Of a DNA stretch of 64,000 nucleotides, positions 44,761-57,528 are shown one piece after another (the stretch's first letter is position 1; each line of letters begins with the position of its first letter). Below the pieces are notes generated by a model that made no database searches, had not been told where the DNA came from, and worked only from the letters and a program-made list of their open reading frames with translations. Made by a program: the position numbers and the translations under genes. The stretch spans positions 2,294,001-2,358,000 of the forward strand of contig JANATG010000008.1 in assembly GCA_029449235.1 (NCBI GenBank). The letters are read 5' to 3'. Origin of the DNA: Linnemannia schmuckeri. Lineage: Eukaryota > Mortierellomycota > Mortierellomycetes > Mortierellales > Mortierellaceae.

Positions 44761-46293
44761 ATAGCGGACCTTCCAGAAGACACGAACGATCACATCCCCT
44801 TGCTTAGCCATGGGTCGCGCTCTCGACATGTCTGAAATCTCTTACCTCATCCGTCAAGACCTCCAGGAGAGGCTCTTTACGTCTTACCTGTGGATACACG
44901 TGTTCGTCGATGCCGACCTCGATCAGCAGGATCGCGAGGTACTGGTCAGGAATGGACTTGCGGCACGGTCGTTGACATTGTCGATTTATGATCTAGAAGA
45001 TGCGAAGGGGGTAGTTGAGTATGTTACGGAACGGTGTCGGAATGTTGAGGCGTCGCACTTGAAATTGTTTTCGGACCAGTTGGTGGTTGTTGATGAAGAG
45101 GCTACAGAGAGGCGATTGCGGGAAGCATGGGAGGAGGATAGTGTGGGAGAGCAGCACAGTGGCGACAGTGACAAGGATATGGATTGGGAGCAACAATTCG
45201 GGATCCGGAGCGGGTGCAAAACCGATCTTCTAGACTCTTTGCAGACCAGAAGTCTTTTGATGTGTCCCCACACTGACCAAACTGAGGGAGCTGACTATTG
45301 TGGGCGGGTTACCGGGCGATGGCTATATTGCTCACAAGGACCGACGTTATGATTGGGATGTTATCTTGCGTATCAATCGAGAGTGTAAATGCCTGAATAC
45401 ACTATCAGTTTCGTGGGAGTCAAACAAGCTCCAGGGGGCCAACCTTGATTTGGATCAACAGATGCAGCCACCATTACCTGCTCCAACTATCTAGCAATTC
45501 CTAAGTCTCCGAGCACTCAGCGTATCCTATTGCGGGATATGCGCCTCCCAGATGGATCTATTCTATCGTTCTTGCCCAAACCTGCGTGCGATCGAGTTCA
45601 AGGCCGTGGAGGCCAGTTCTCACATTGTAGAGAAGAACCTCATGCCCTTGGCTCAGTCCTGTCCGAACCTACTTTCGTTCAAGTTCCTTGGTGCTCTAAG
45701 AAAGAATGACAGGATCGACTACTCGACATCCCTTCTGGCTACTCCCACAAGCCTTCGCTCATTAAACTCTCGGTCACTGCACACAACGGCCTCACAGTGT
45801 TCGGTAACGATCCCGCTGCCGACTGAGACTATACCTCCAACAACAAGGACAGCACCAGAAGGTGTTGAAGTTTTTGAAGAGGATGAGAGCCCAGGTGCTT
45901 GCTGCAAATTTGTAGTTGAGCTGGTCGGACGATACTCTTGCCGGAGAAGACGATCAGTTGGAGGCGATAACATCGATGACGACTATGGGGCCAACTCTCG
46001 AGGAAGAGGAGGAAGAAGTGGCACAAGACTAGGAACTATCCGACGACTATGACATTGTAAAAATCTTCGTCTGGTTCCCGACCGTCGAATACCTCTTCCT
46101 GACCGACACGAACATCCGTCGGTACCATGCGGGAAGGTCCTTCTTGACGACCCATCAGACGAGTGCTCTGGTGAGGATGATGCTGCGATTAAAGGTGATG
46201 TCGTTTAATCGCGAGGATGGGAAAGCTGGGTTGGGGGGTGTTATTGAGGTGTGTCCTAGAGTCTCTTTCGATTTCATGTTGCGACAACAATAA
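44761..46293 (+). pseudogene. Decayed tandem copy of the F-box/LRR gene
   Basis: The sequence aligns to the gene at 41948-44047 along most of its length but is broken. The original start is now ATA (44761-44763 in GACGACATAGCGGACC against GACGACATGGCGGACC). A deletion removes part of the F-box (RQDLQ jumps to a shortened segment before SYLW). After DLLDSL, near 45242, a deletion and frameshift follow. Further stops come after the segments at 45300-45494 and near 46030. Homologous pieces in different frames include DGYIAHKDRRYDWDVILRIN, FYRSCPNLRAIEFKA and VSFDFMLRQQ, ending TAA 46291-46293. An internal ATG at 44810 leaves a 180-codon frame, so a truncated product is formally possible. Confidence 0.9.
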
Positions 46294-46698
46294 AATATGG
46301 ACTGGTTGCGTATGCTTGGTGTAAAAATGAAACTAGATGGAACTACGGATGGTGAGTAAAAGAAAAGGGGTGGTGAATAAGGGGAAGGAGCGAAGGGGGA
46401 AGGATGCATGCGCGGAGTAAGGACAGGGGAGGGTGCAATGACTATTTTTGTTGATCGATTTGGACTGTTGAACTAAAAAGGGAACTGGCACTTTTTTTTG
46501 AAGGGACAATTGCGACAAATACAGAGATAGTCGTCTGATACTTACATAATATTACTCGTCACCATTCATGCTCATTCTACAAGAGCTACACAATAGCTAC
46601 ACAAGAGAACTACGCGGTGCGATCATTGCTTTCTATTTGGCTTTTCTTTTGTTTGTGGCGTTATGACGGGTGGCGGTTCTCAGATTGACTTGAGAAGA

Positions 46699-46729
<31 letters not shown>

Positions 46730-46980
46730 GGACAAACTATATTCTTTGTATACCCCTTCCCCCTGTCGAAGGGGCTCGAGAGTAAGGAGACCTTTTTGTT
46801 TTGCTTTGCTTTGTTTTGTTTTTGCTCACATTCTCCTTCCACACGAACGATCTTTCTTTTCATCTCTTCATCTCTTTTCTCCTCCTCCCACATTTTCTTT
46901 TTTGTTACATCCGCAGCTAACAAACTATTCACCGATCCTCACCCCCTCGAGTCAAAGTCTCAGAAAAGTGTGTGAAAAAA
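46294..46980. other. Intergenic stretch with a 28-A run
   Basis: An A tract at 46702-46729 separates the F-box pseudogene from the channel gene; the remaining 250 bases are a pyrimidine-rich promoter/leader. No gene seen. Confidence 0.6.
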
Positions 46981-49900
46981 ATGAGAAAAAAAATGGACGA
47001 TCTTGTTGTTATCGACATACCCGAGGAGAGAGCACCAGTGGAGCGTGGACAAGGAGACACGATTGAAAACGACGTGTTGGTTCTGAGGGTCCCATCACCT
47101 GCCGTCAATCACAAGAATCAGGATAAAAAGCAAGAAGCAATAGAGGAAGAAGGAGCGAAAGGGGCATTGCTTGAGCCTGAGCCACGTATGTGTTACCCTC
47201 ATCCCGACCCTCTATGTACTCTTCGTGTATCCATGACTTTGCCACACTAAACTAACCAATGCAGAATGCTGGTTGTACAACTGCACAAATACCGTTTTAG
47301 GGTATCGGTCGTACTTTGAGGTGCAAGAAGAAGACCTGTTGGCGCATGAACTGATATTGCGACCTGTTGAAGAGTACGTTCATTACCCGGTTGTTGTTTT
47401 GTACCTTTTTTCTTTTTAGTTTTCTGGTTGATGATCAATTCGTGATTTTTTTTCTGTTGGTGTTTCTCGTACGACGATATGACTGGACGACGTCTAAAAG
47501 TCTCACCAACGGCGTCCCTTTTTTCACTCCCTTTTACTTGCCACCCCCAAAACTCTGATTCATCTGATTGTGATTCATTCAGGACACAACCCCCCATCTC
47601 CTTCAAAGCAACAACCGAATACCTCAAGGTATGGAAAAAGTCGCTCACTTTTTTTCTCATTGCACTGTTTTGCAATTGTTCGCTGATTCCAACATCGTCT
47701 AACTCTCCATTACCCATTGGCCCATCTGGGAGTAGTGGACCATCCCTGCACCGCCGCGTGTGAAAAACACCCACTATGACATCGTTTTGGGCATATCAAC
47801 CAAGAACATGGACATGGACGCAGTTGAGGCTATAGTTGTCACAATCCACCATAACCTCCCAGACTCTTTGGCTGTTAAGTCTGAGGTAAGCAAAAACACG
47901 AGAAAAAAAAAACTCCTTCCATTTTATCTTAAGCTCCGATGCTTTAGTTTACCCAGCTGGATCAACGTATTTTGTATCACGACCCATGCATTGCATCGCC
48001 TATCCCGCGCGCTTTGTTTACTCACACTCGATTGCTGGGGTTTTTTTTGCATTATTTTGTTTTTTGCCACCATAGGTCATAACGTATCAGGAAATCAAAA
48101 GATTATGTTTCTCCGCGGGAAAAGACGACGATGTGTGCTTTCGATGGAAGCTACACGAGAAGCTGGTACTGCTTGGCGAGGAAGCTGAGCCAACTCTCCT
48201 TGTGATGGATATCAAGACTTGGCAGGGTGAACCATCTGATTATGGGTCAATTGAACTCCATTACACTGATATTCTTATTGACTCCCAGGCGTACTACAAG
48301 GATGGTAAGCGATCTGGTAACCTATCTATCACATATCGTCATGGTTGCCACATGCCTCACGCTGACTAATTATATACGGATTATAATTTGTATAGATCCA
48401 ATGTACAGAGAGCACAAGCCGTTCTTCAGCTCGGTCGACGTCAACAGGACAGGACATCCTCGACTCGATATGGAAGTACAAGAGCCCAAGACGATCGCTG
48501 GTTACACAATGTCGGGAGACGGGTCACACATATTGATCACTGTACTTGCAGGAGAGCATCGACTACTACAACTTTGGAATTTCAGGGAGCCATCGTCAAT
48601 AGAGACACGATACTCCAAGAAAGCATCCAGTTTCTCTCAACGGTCTATCAACTCTGTCAGTTCGCCACCAATCGAGACTTTCCAGCCGCAGCTTGTGGCC
48701 TGGATGCAGCTACCGCTGGTCGAAGAGAGCACGTACGCGCTTTGCCTTTCCTGGAATGGCTCGCAGCTTGTCTACATCGACTTAGATCGTGTCGACGAAG
48801 CCTCAGATACGGAAGAGGAGCCTGCGAGCGAAAAGTCTTGTCAAAAAGGCGATACCAAACCTACTAAACCCTCAGGCAAGAATGATACATCCTTTTACAG
48901 GATCGTCTCCAACCATTCCCAAGTCCCACAAGGAGCAATTGCTGGGTCTGGCTTCATGAAGTTCAATGCCACAGAGCAGTGTCCCGGACTCGATGGCTTC
49001 TTTGCCAAAGCCGCATTTCATATTATCGCCACCCAAGAGCAGGATGTCAAGGACGAGCTGTTTGTGACATGCGACGGCGTCACTATCGAGATTTACGGTG
49101 TCTTTGGGGATTGGACTCATCTTCGAACGATTGCCATGGATCGAGCTTGGAGCGAACCGAGGTTCGCCGTCACCGTCTTTGGTGCCCAGCTCAAGCAGCT
49201 CCACGGCCCTTTTCTTGTCATCGGAGACCCGGACGTGTATGAAGTCTCGACATGGGACATTGAGCAAGGCATCCGACTCTCGTCTTATATGGACCTTACA
49301 TACGAACAGTTCGAGGCGGTACGATTGTCGACAGCCATGTCCAAGGACGGGAGACTGATCGCGATTCCTGGAAAGCACCATGTCGACATCTTTTGGACTG
49401 CAACCTGGACTCGAGCTGCCAGTTACACTGTGCACGATATGGAGCATGATCCCTCGATTGGCTCTGTCCGATTCATCCGCAATGACACTCAGGTTATGGT
49501 TGACTTCAAGTCCTGCGCACCGTTCTGCCAAAGGAATCATGGTTGTATCTTCAGTGTCGACAACATGTTTCTGCTGGAGCAGTACGTCGTCGACGGACAC
49601 GACACTTTCGAGACTTCGTCTGATGATTTGATCAACCCGCAAACCATCTGTGTCGGTATCTCTCAAGTGTCTCTCTTCAACATCGAGGATCGTATTTTTC
49701 AGTCGCCATCTATACGGAAGAGGCACTGTCAGGAGTCCTGCTTTTCTTATGATTCGTACATCTATGGCTATGCAGAGACGCTCGCACCCAGCGGTTTGAC
49801 CTTCAAGGCGGAGAAATCGATGGTCCCTGTTCTTATTAATGGCCGCCGAGCGGACCAGCCGTATGTGACCGTGACCGTCTCCGACCAGAACATGGTACCT

Positions 49901-52900
49901 TTCCAAAAAATGCCGATCCCACTGCCTAGGGACCTGGACTTTAACATCCACCGTGTAAATTTCATTGGAAATTGCTCACACTTGGTACTGTCGCTCGACG
50001 GCTTGGTGTTGATCTGGAGCACCCCGAGCTCACCTGGAGACAAGTTCACTCTTCGGTTGGTTCACACCTACAGCCTCAGGACGGATTGGGAGGTTTGCCT
50101 TCATGGACAGCTCTATGGTCTCTTGCCTTACTATGAGACCGTCGATTTTGCCAAGAACCTCCATGACCCTATTCGGGGTACCGAGGCTGATTTCCTGGGC
50201 GGAGCAGGCTTCTTGTCCGAGATCTTCCAGAGCGCGGGCAAGGACGTCCAGGAGGATATCATACACTACATCGGGAAATACATTAACCTCTACATCCCAG
50301 GAACCGAATGCGACAGCAACATTGTGCAATACGTGTGCTCTCATTGGGTGATTGGGACTCACAGCTCGACCGTCCGGCTCTGGAAGGCTCTGCTCGCTCA
50401 TCCAACTGGGCGCTGGATCCCAAGGCACGACATGGTCAGGAGCAACAACCCTATCTGGTGTTTGCTCTCCAAGACCTTTGAACACCCCAAGGCCTTTGAG
50501 CTTGCTGAGGTCTTCATTGACTACTGCATCCGCCAAACTAAACTGGAAAAGGACCCACATTTCCTCCTCCCGATTCGTCAATGTATGAAAGAGCTCACTG
50601 ATCCCAAGAAGCCCTACTCAGAGGTCACGCTGGAGCTATTCCGAGAACTCGCCTATATACCCGTACGCGACCGCGACTACATTATTGACCACCACCGGAT
50701 CGCACACCCATATAAGTTCCATTGGCGCTTCTGGAAGTACAACCCGAGAGGTCTCCACCAGTATCAGGACCAGGTTTTGCAAGTCACTTCAACACCTACG
50801 GTCGACCCTCCCAAGTACATCTTCTCTCGCGACATCTACCTCGCTACCTTTGACATGCTCTGGCTCAAATCTGGCTCTGACCCGTCACATTCAGAGGATC
50901 CTAAGAAGAGCAGGGAGGGCAGAGGTGTGTCTTCGTGGCCGTTTGCTCTCAGAGCGTTGGTCCGACGCAGGTCTTGGTGGACCCCCAATCCAACAGTCGA
51001 GTGCCATCCCTTTGAAATTGAGACCCTCGACAATCCTGCCATCGCAGCCCTTGTGGAGTACAAATGGTAAGCTCTCTCATTTTTTTTTTGCCGTCCTGAC
51101 ATAGTCAATGTATTTGCTCCGCTGATCTCAACCTAACAATATCATGATTTTCTCCTTGATAGGAACACCATTGGGCTGCAGTACTGGCTGCTCCGTTTCC
51201 TTGCACAATGTGTCTATTACGTCCTGGTTCTCGTTGGTGTCTTCATGCAGATCAACCGATATGATAACATGGCAACTCTGAACGGTATTTTCATCTCTAT
51301 CATTGCCATGTCGACCATCTTTGTGTGGCTCGAGATCTTTCAGCTCATTGAGGAAAAAAAAGGTTATTTCCGGTACGTGTGACAAAAACATGTCTCTTCT
51401 TACGCTGTAGCTTTAGCCTCCTTTGAATCGAAGACTAACCAGTGAGTGCCATTCTTCAAATGCCGCTTTTTTCATACCAGATCCATATACAATTTGGTCG
51501 ATCTACTCGCATTCGTGTTCCCTATGGCCGGAAGTATCCTGCAACTCGTGCAGTCCGATCCCAACGCACAGAACTCCCTCTTCAGCTTCTCCGTCCTCTT
51601 TATCTTCCTTCATTTCGTAAGCACCCTTCCCACTATTGTCCCCTCGGCATCCTCGTCCTTTTTTCATCAACTTGAGCGCTAACCAACCAACCGTCTAACC
51701 ACACCATACACTCTCCCGTCCCTTGCTAGTTGTTTGAGTTGCGAGTAACACGAAGTGTCTGCAAGTTCGTCTCCATCATTATCCACGCCATTGCTTCAAT
51801 CCGCGTGTTCTTCTTTGTCTTTGCTGGAGGAATTCTCGCTTTTGGAGTAGCGATCATGCATCTTCTTCATACGTGCACCAATTCTGATGACTGCCCATCG
51901 TTCACTGATGGCTTCTCACTTGGGTTCTTCCGAATCATTTCCATGACTTATTTCATGATGGTAAGCGAAGATCTTTTGGTTTGAAGGTTGCAAATTTGCA
52001 AAAAAAATTTATGTCGCACAAAGCGGATCTCTGAGCCATGGTTGTACGTTCTTCATTTTTAATGATTTATTCATAGGGAGGCCTATATGATCCGGTCATC
52101 AATGGGTTCAGCAACAACGATGTCGGGTTTCATATCATGATGATGGTGTTCTTCTTCTTCACCGTCATCCTCATGTTGAACGTTCTTATCGGTAAAACCA
52201 GACATAACTTTAGTCTCATTTGGCCTTTTGTCCTCTTCTTGAAGACGCCCCACACTTGCTGACCTTATTTTTTTTCGCATTTACTTTTTTGTTTTTTTTT
52301 CTGGTCATTAGCGTTGATCAACCACGCAATCGACGACGGCGACAGGACCTGGGAACTGGACTGGCTACACAACCGAATGCGATATATCGAAAGCGCTGAA
52401 AACTTGACCTACGACATCCCAGGTAATCATTCATCTCCTTCTCTTTCGCTTTTTCTTCTTTTCCGATTCTGGATTCAAAAAGCGACAATTGCAAACAATC
52501 TGATGTTCAACTGTTTTTTTTAACGTGCTGTATTTTCTGCGACTGATTTGATGTAGGCTTCAGGGCAGCGCACGACATCTTCCCAGAAACGATCTACTAC
52601 ACCGCAACACCCCTTCAAGTCCGCGAATACAAGAAAAAGACACAACGCATCATGGATGAAAAAGTCACCTCAGCTGATCTGACCAACGCTGCAGAATTCA
52701 AAGTCCAACAACCTATTGGCGGAAACATTGGGGGTACTGGCAGCGGTGGCGGTATACAAGATCGGCAACAGCAACAACAGCAACAGCAGCAGCAGCAGCA
52801 GGAAGAGAATTCTGGAACGAGTACGGGGGATGCGGCGGTGTTGGCATTGTTGAAGCAGTTCCAGGAGGATCAGAGGCTGGCGCGTGAGGAGCAACGGCGC

Positions 52901-52999
52901 GTGTATGAGGAACTGAGGTTAGCGCATGAGGAACAGCGACAGGCAGCTGCTGAGTTAAGGAAGGAGTTGGCGCTTTTGAAGGAGCGAGTAGGGCAATAG
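46981..52999 (+). CDS. TRP-like cation channel with large N-terminal domain and C-terminal coiled coil
   Basis: Twelve exons (46981-47185, 47265-47373, 47583-47628, 47736-47885, 48076-48304, 48396-51066, 51163-51372, 51481-51616, 51730-51960, 52077-52191, 52312-52422, 52557-52999) sum to 4,656 bases and encode 1,551 residues. Residues up to about 1100 look cytosolic, with propeller-like motifs (GYTMSGDGSHILITVLAGEH, then LLQLWNF). Six hydrophobic segments follow, encoded by exons 7-11: LQYWLLRFLAQCVYYVLVLV, IFISIIAMSTIFVWLEIFQL, LVDLLAFVFPMAGSILQLV, an S4-S5 region, a pore-like FTDGFSLGFFRIISMTYFMM and S6 MMMVFFFFTVILMLNVLIAL, ending in the TRP-type ALINHAI. The C-terminus has polyglutamine and a heptad coiled coil (REEQRRVYEELRLAHEEQRQ). 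Ion selectivity is unknown. The start may be ATG 46981 or 46993. Confidence 0.87.
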
Positions 53000-53603
53000 A
53001 GTGTAGGTTTGGTGAGGCTAAGGGCCTAGCAGTACTTGTTGCGTAGACACGGAGTGGCTGTCGAGGTGGGGTAAGAGTGAAGAAAAAGAGAGAAGACTAT
53101 GACTAAGGTCGAGACGTTCTTTGCGTAGAGGAGCGCCACGAAAGGAGCGCCACGCCTCGTTCAAACGAGAGAAATAAAAAAAAATGGACGCGTCCAGGTA
53201 ATAATCTTCCCGCTAATGAAGTGGGCAACGAACTTCCTCATTGCCTGAAGAACTCTGCTCCTGTCGATAAAGTGGATTATTTCTGCTTCGCCCAGCGCTC
53301 TTTGCTCTTGAAATCTACAAAATACAACATGCTTATCAGACTCACAAACTGTCAGCTTCCTGCTCTTATATCCTACACACACACACTCCACTTTCGCTTT
53401 CAACCGCCTTCAGCACCAAGGAAACTTCAAGTAACTTTTGTTATGTTTAGAAACAGAGGAAAGCGATCTTGCATTAGGATTTATTTCAGAATATGACAGA
53501 CAAAGGTCCGAAGTTCCAAGGACGGAACCAAGACTCGAGCGCACCACACACTGAACCAACTCCAGCAAACACACTCGACCACCCGCAGTAGCGCAGAAGC
53601 GCT
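53000..53603. other. Convergent intergenic region
   Basis: It contains the 3' UTRs of the channel gene (plus) and RPL15 (minus). A short direct repeat GGAGCGCCACG occurs twice near 53129-53155. No gene seen. Confidence 0.5.
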
Positions 53604-54218
53604 TTAACGGTAACGGCGGAGGGAGAGGGTGTTGCGTCTCTTCCAGTTGGCGCGACGACCGGAGCCGATGGTCTTGTGGAAGCCGTGACCCTTGCCGTGA
53701 CCGCGGTTCTTCTTGGTGGCAGAGGTAAGACCACGGGCCTCACGGCGCTTGTGGACGGGGTTGACGATCCAGTTGATGCGGGCATCGCGGCGGATGGCCT
53801 TGTGCGAGGGATCGACGAGGATGACCTCGAAGTACTTGTAGGTCGAGTCCTGGTTAACCCAGTACGAGTTGAGGACGCGCAGGTTTCCGCACTTGCGGCC
53901 AACACGCTCCTCGGCGGTGGCCTGGAGGGAACGCTGGTACTTGAGCTGGTTGACTCCGTGTCCACCGGGCTTGCCGAAGGTGGCACCCTTGGCAACGGGC
54001 TTCTTGCGACCACCACGGCGGACGCGGATACGGTAGATGACGTATCCCTGCTTGGCCTTGTATCCCAAACGACGGGCCTTATCGGGGCGCGAAGGGCGGG
54101 AAGCGCGGTGGATGACGTTCAACTGGCGGTACTCCCAGCAGCGAACACGCAACAAGAAGCGCATGACATCAGACTGCTTCTTCTTGGCCAACTCCTCGAG
54201 ATACTTGTAGGCTCCCAT
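53604..54218 (-). CDS. RPL15: 60S ribosomal protein eL15
   Basis: A single coding exon encodes 204 residues, exactly the eukaryotic eL15 length. It opens MGAYKYLEELAKKKQSDVMR and contains RVRCWEYRQLNVIHRASRPS, KQGYVIYRIRVRRGGRKKPV, FEVILVDPSHKAIRRDARIN and a basic tail ending TLSLRRYR. eL15 sits in the core of the 60S subunit and binds 25S rRNA. Eight bases upstream of the ATG is TTTTTTTCTTTCAG, a strong splice acceptor (AG at 54226-54225), so a 5' UTR intron is likely, as often in fungal ribosomal protein genes. High GC and biased codons fit high expression and create long antisense open frames. Confidence 0.97.
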   Translation of the reverse strand: MGAYKYLEELAKKKQSDVMRFLLRVRCWEYRQLNVIHRASRPSRPDKARRLGYKAKQGYVIYRIRVRRGGRKKPVAKGATFGKPGGHGVNQLKYQRSLQATAEERVGRKCGNLRVLNSYWVNQDSTYKYFEVILVDPSHKAIRRDARINWIVNPVHKRREARGLTSATKKNRGHGKGHGFHKTIGSGRRANWKRRNTLSLRRYR

Positions 54219-55237
54219 GTTTGTCTGAAAGAAAAAAAGTTGAAGGTTGAAGAGTGCTAAGTTAGTTGTCTTGCTTCTCCATGCTGGTTGGTCTGTGCGG
54301 TGGTGTCCTGTGGGGAAGCCAGCATGGTTATTGAAAGGAAAAAGGTGTTGGTTGTCGCTGCTGTCGTGGCTGTTTGTCGATTTGTGTTCGTTTGTATGTG
54401 CGTTGTAGGATACTGAAGTCGATATAGCTGCTGTTGATGTTTGAACGGTGCAAGACTACTGCTAGTCGGTGTAGCTGAAGAATGGAGATTCCGGTATCGC
54501 TTCTGGGCGTAGTGCAGGCAGACGTTACTATTGTTGACAGTCTGAACGGCAAAAGTGCGGTGATGGACTACTGATCCTGACCCTGATCAACTCACAACCG
54601 GCCAGAGCCCTGAGGCACCACCTTCCTGGGCAATTGAAGCTGGATATGGTGTCCCAGGATACGTCCAACCGGTCAACTTGATAACCAGCGGCCAGAAGAT
54701 CCGGGAACTGTATAGATCCCGGTCCCCGACTGCCAGTCTGTCAAAAGGACACCATCAGATCTCTCTAACAGCATCACCTTTTGAAAAGTTGATGATGGGT
54801 CCCGGGTATGTCGATGACAGTTTTTTTCCTGCTGTTGCCAAATAGTTGTTGAGGTTGCCGATGTTTGCTCCTGAGTACTCTTGTGCTAGTGCGTCGATAT
54901 ATCGATGGATGGATGGGTATCCGTAGATGCAGTTGTATCCTATACACCCCCTTATGAGGTGTCACATACTTCTTTTAAATGAAAAGGTTTTTGTAAAGAT
55001 TATTGCCCCACCGTCTTTATTCCTCTTGTCCAAATCTCAGCTTTTCCCTTCCCCTTAACTGACAACTTTCGCCCAGCCTCGCTCCCCTTCCAACTTTCCC
55101 GGTCCCGGAAGGAACAAACAAGTCAAAGGGAAACAAGCACCGCTGCTCAGCACTTCCACACTCCATCTCTCTCGTCTCTCGACCCATTCGAAAACCTTAC
55201 TTTCCCTTCTTCCCTCCATTCGCACCACAAGAACAAA
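54219..55237. promoter_or_regulatory. Divergent region between RPL15 and CMC2 (includes probable RPL15 5' UTR intron)
   Basis: The acceptor at 54225-54226 implies that some hundreds of bases on the RPL15 side are intronic; I could not fix the donor. No other gene recognised. Confidence 0.45.
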
Positions 55238-55608
55238 ATGCATTCAAAGCTCGACCTCCACAAGCATGTCTCCTGCGAGGACATCATTCTCCAGCTCGAC
55301 CAGTGCCATAACGAGGGTATCCTTCACCGGTACCTGGGCGGCTGCAACAAGCTCAAGAACGCCATGAACGACTGCCTTCAGGCCGAGGTAATGCCTCCTT
55401 GCTCTCCTATTTCAACTATCAGATGCTTCGCTCGTTGATAGCATTTCTCTTTGAGTCCGATCTGGTGCTAACCATCGTTTATCCGTCTCTTCAATTTGAT
55501 CTGTGATTTATGCCATGCTAGTTCGATGTTAACCGCAAGAAGCACTTTGAAAATGCCAAGGAGAAGCGAAAGAAGTTGGAGAAGGCATGGGAAGGCATGG
55601 ACGAGTAA
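55238..55608 (+). CDS. CMC2: COX assembly mitochondrial protein Cmc2 (twin CX9C)
   Basis: Exons 55238-55387 and 55522-55608 encode 78 residues. Twin CX9C motifs are exact: CEDIILQLDQC and CNKLKNAMNDC, separated by HNEGILHRYLGG, the helix-turn-helix (CHCH) fold imported into the intermembrane space by the Mia40 relay. The start MHSKLDLHKHVSCEDI matches the Cmc2 pattern with a His-rich lead. The C-terminus is a charged helix (NAKEKRKKLEKAWEG). Cmc2 acts in cytochrome c oxidase assembly. Confidence 0.95.
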
Positions 55609-56526
55609 AAAAACAGTCAACAATAGTTCACAGTAGCATACTAAAAATCCACTAGTATCCCCACACTCTTCTTCATTTCTCTTGTACCGTCGATCTTTCT
55701 CATAAAATACACTCCTGCATTACCAACATCGTTATATACATATGCCGAGGTGGCAGGCGAGCAGCATATTGAAGGAAAAGGCGAACGAACAGTGTAAGGA
55801 GATAAGTGAGAGAAAAAAAAACACGGCCATAGAACAAAGTACTCTGTGCTCTACTTCTGCTCTCTCCGGCTTGATCTCTTGCGATTTGCTTGACACTTTT
55901 TTCGTATCTCTCCATTACAGTATTGCTCAGGATCGATCTTGGCGAAATGTAGATTCGACTGTTCTTTAGCTGTAGTTGTCTATTGTGCAAGCCGTTCATT
56001 TTTTTCCAGTCAACGGCCAACGTTATGGCGCAGCGCTTGAACAGGATAATGATCTATGTTTATGACTTTTCACATTGGAAATCTTACAACAGTGGTGACA
56101 ACGCCAGGTCGAAGCAGCATTGATTCATGTTTTCATTGACTGTAGGAGGTGGTTGCATGACCGAGCGCGCATCCAGAAGAAGCGCCCTCGGAAATCGCAA
56201 CAAAAAAAACCGATCATAAAACCGAAAAGGAGCTGCGCCAGAGAGTGCTTGAAAAAAAAAAAGGGATGCTTCCTTGGATTTAAAGACGTTGGCGGGCGTT
56301 GCTGAAGACAGACACAACATTCCAAGGCTACCTCAGTCAAACGAAAAGAGACCTCCTTTTTCGCGCAGGAAACGTCCGGAGGAAAAAGGATCGTAGAAAA
56401 CCCGAAAAGGGTAACCCGCGTCCGCCCACCTACAAAAAACGCAGTATCCATCTCCCTCCAGATCGGCAAGGAAAAAATGAGCGACCCTTCTGTGCGCGAT
56501 AGCAAGGCTAGCGGAGGCAAAAGAAT
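55609..56526. other. Intergenic stretch between CMC2 and tRNA-Glu
   Basis: No gene recognised. The minus-strand frame near 56125-56583 runs across the tRNA and has no domain. Confidence 0.5.
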
Positions 56527-56597
56527 TCCCAGTCCGGGGATCGAACCCGGGCCTTGTCGGTGAGAGCGACAAATCCTGACCACTGGACCAACTAGGA
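56527..56597 (-). tRNA. tRNA-Glu (anticodon CTC)
   Basis: On the minus strand the sequence starts TCCTAGTTGGTCCAGTGGTC and ends CCCGGACTGGGA. The seven-base acceptor stem pairs fully (one T-G wobble). The anticodon loop reads CGCTCTCACC, giving CTC. The B box is GGTTCGATCCC. There is no intron; CCA is not encoded, as usual in eukaryotes. It lies about 500 bases upstream of the mobile-element leader region. Confidence 0.94.
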
Positions 56598-56697
56598 ACT
56601 TGTTTGTTGTAGGTGTGAAATAGTACTGGCCTAGAAGTATGGAAATGCTTCTTGGGGGTGATCCAGTACTGTAACAACGAGTGAAGCGAGAGCAAGG

Positions 56698-56811
56698 CTA
56701 AGTAGTTCCGATAGTAAAAGGGGGTTTTATATCAGTAAATGAGAATAGGACTATGTAAGTAAACTAGGGTAGAAAAGGGTTGGTACCTAAGTAGTTCCGA
56801 TAGTAAAAGGG
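56698..56811. repeat. Pair of identical 25-bp direct repeats
   Basis: The 25 bases beginning CTAAGTAGTTCCGATAGTAA at 56698-56722 recur exactly at 56787-56811, 89 bases apart, just outside the tRNA and at the edge of the mobile-element region. Confidence 0.9.
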
Positions 56812-57528
56812 AAGGAACTACTAAGGTCCAGGGGAAAGACTAATTTAAAGGAGAGTAGTTAAGGGTAGAGTATTAAGGACGGCGAGGGGGGTTCGTAGGG
56901 ACAGTAATGGGTATACCCACTCGCTTGCCTGGTTGAACAGGCAAGGAGGGGGTAGGCGGTACTCCGGTGCCGAGCATAACTTCTTGAGAGACGGACTGAG
57001 AGCTTAAATTGCCCCGATTTAGGACAGGTGTCGTGAATTCACCCTCTTTTATTCACGTGTTTTCTCCCTTTCACGCCACCAATTTTCACTATCTTTTTTT
57101 GGCCATTAATTACGCCTTACTTTTACCACCGATACTTTTTTGCTCTCTTTGTTTGTTCCCTTTTCCCCGAACATCCAACACGTCGCCTACCATCTTCACC
57201 ACTATCTATAAGATACCACGACCCCATTGGTTGCACCGTTTCATGAACCCATGATGAGCTAACAACCCGAGTCAACTTTGTTTGGCTTTTTCCTTGCTTT
57301 TATTCCCTTTTTCTTTTTCTTTTCTTCAACCGTGTTCACGTTGGTTGCTCTTCTCTTTCGACTCGCCCCCTACCCTTTCCGAGTCTTAACAACCAGAAAG
57401 GATGGTACACCAGTTAGTAGTAGTTTCCCGAGTCACTTCTTTTTTCCCATATTCGTGTTATTCTCTCAATTCAGTAGCTTAGTCCCAGATAGTATAAAAG
57501 GATACCTAGAAGGCACGATTGAAACAGC

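Noticed and set aside
48872..49951. 359-codon minus-strand frame inside the large exon of the channel gene
   Set aside because: It is antisense to a supported coding exon; the composition mirrors the sense codons and no domain is visible.
53676..54260. 194-codon open frame on the plus strand opposite RPL15 (and another antisense frame at 53486-54016)
   Set aside because: Both are shadows of the GC-rich, codon-biased ribosomal gene; RPL15 has exact family length and sequence.
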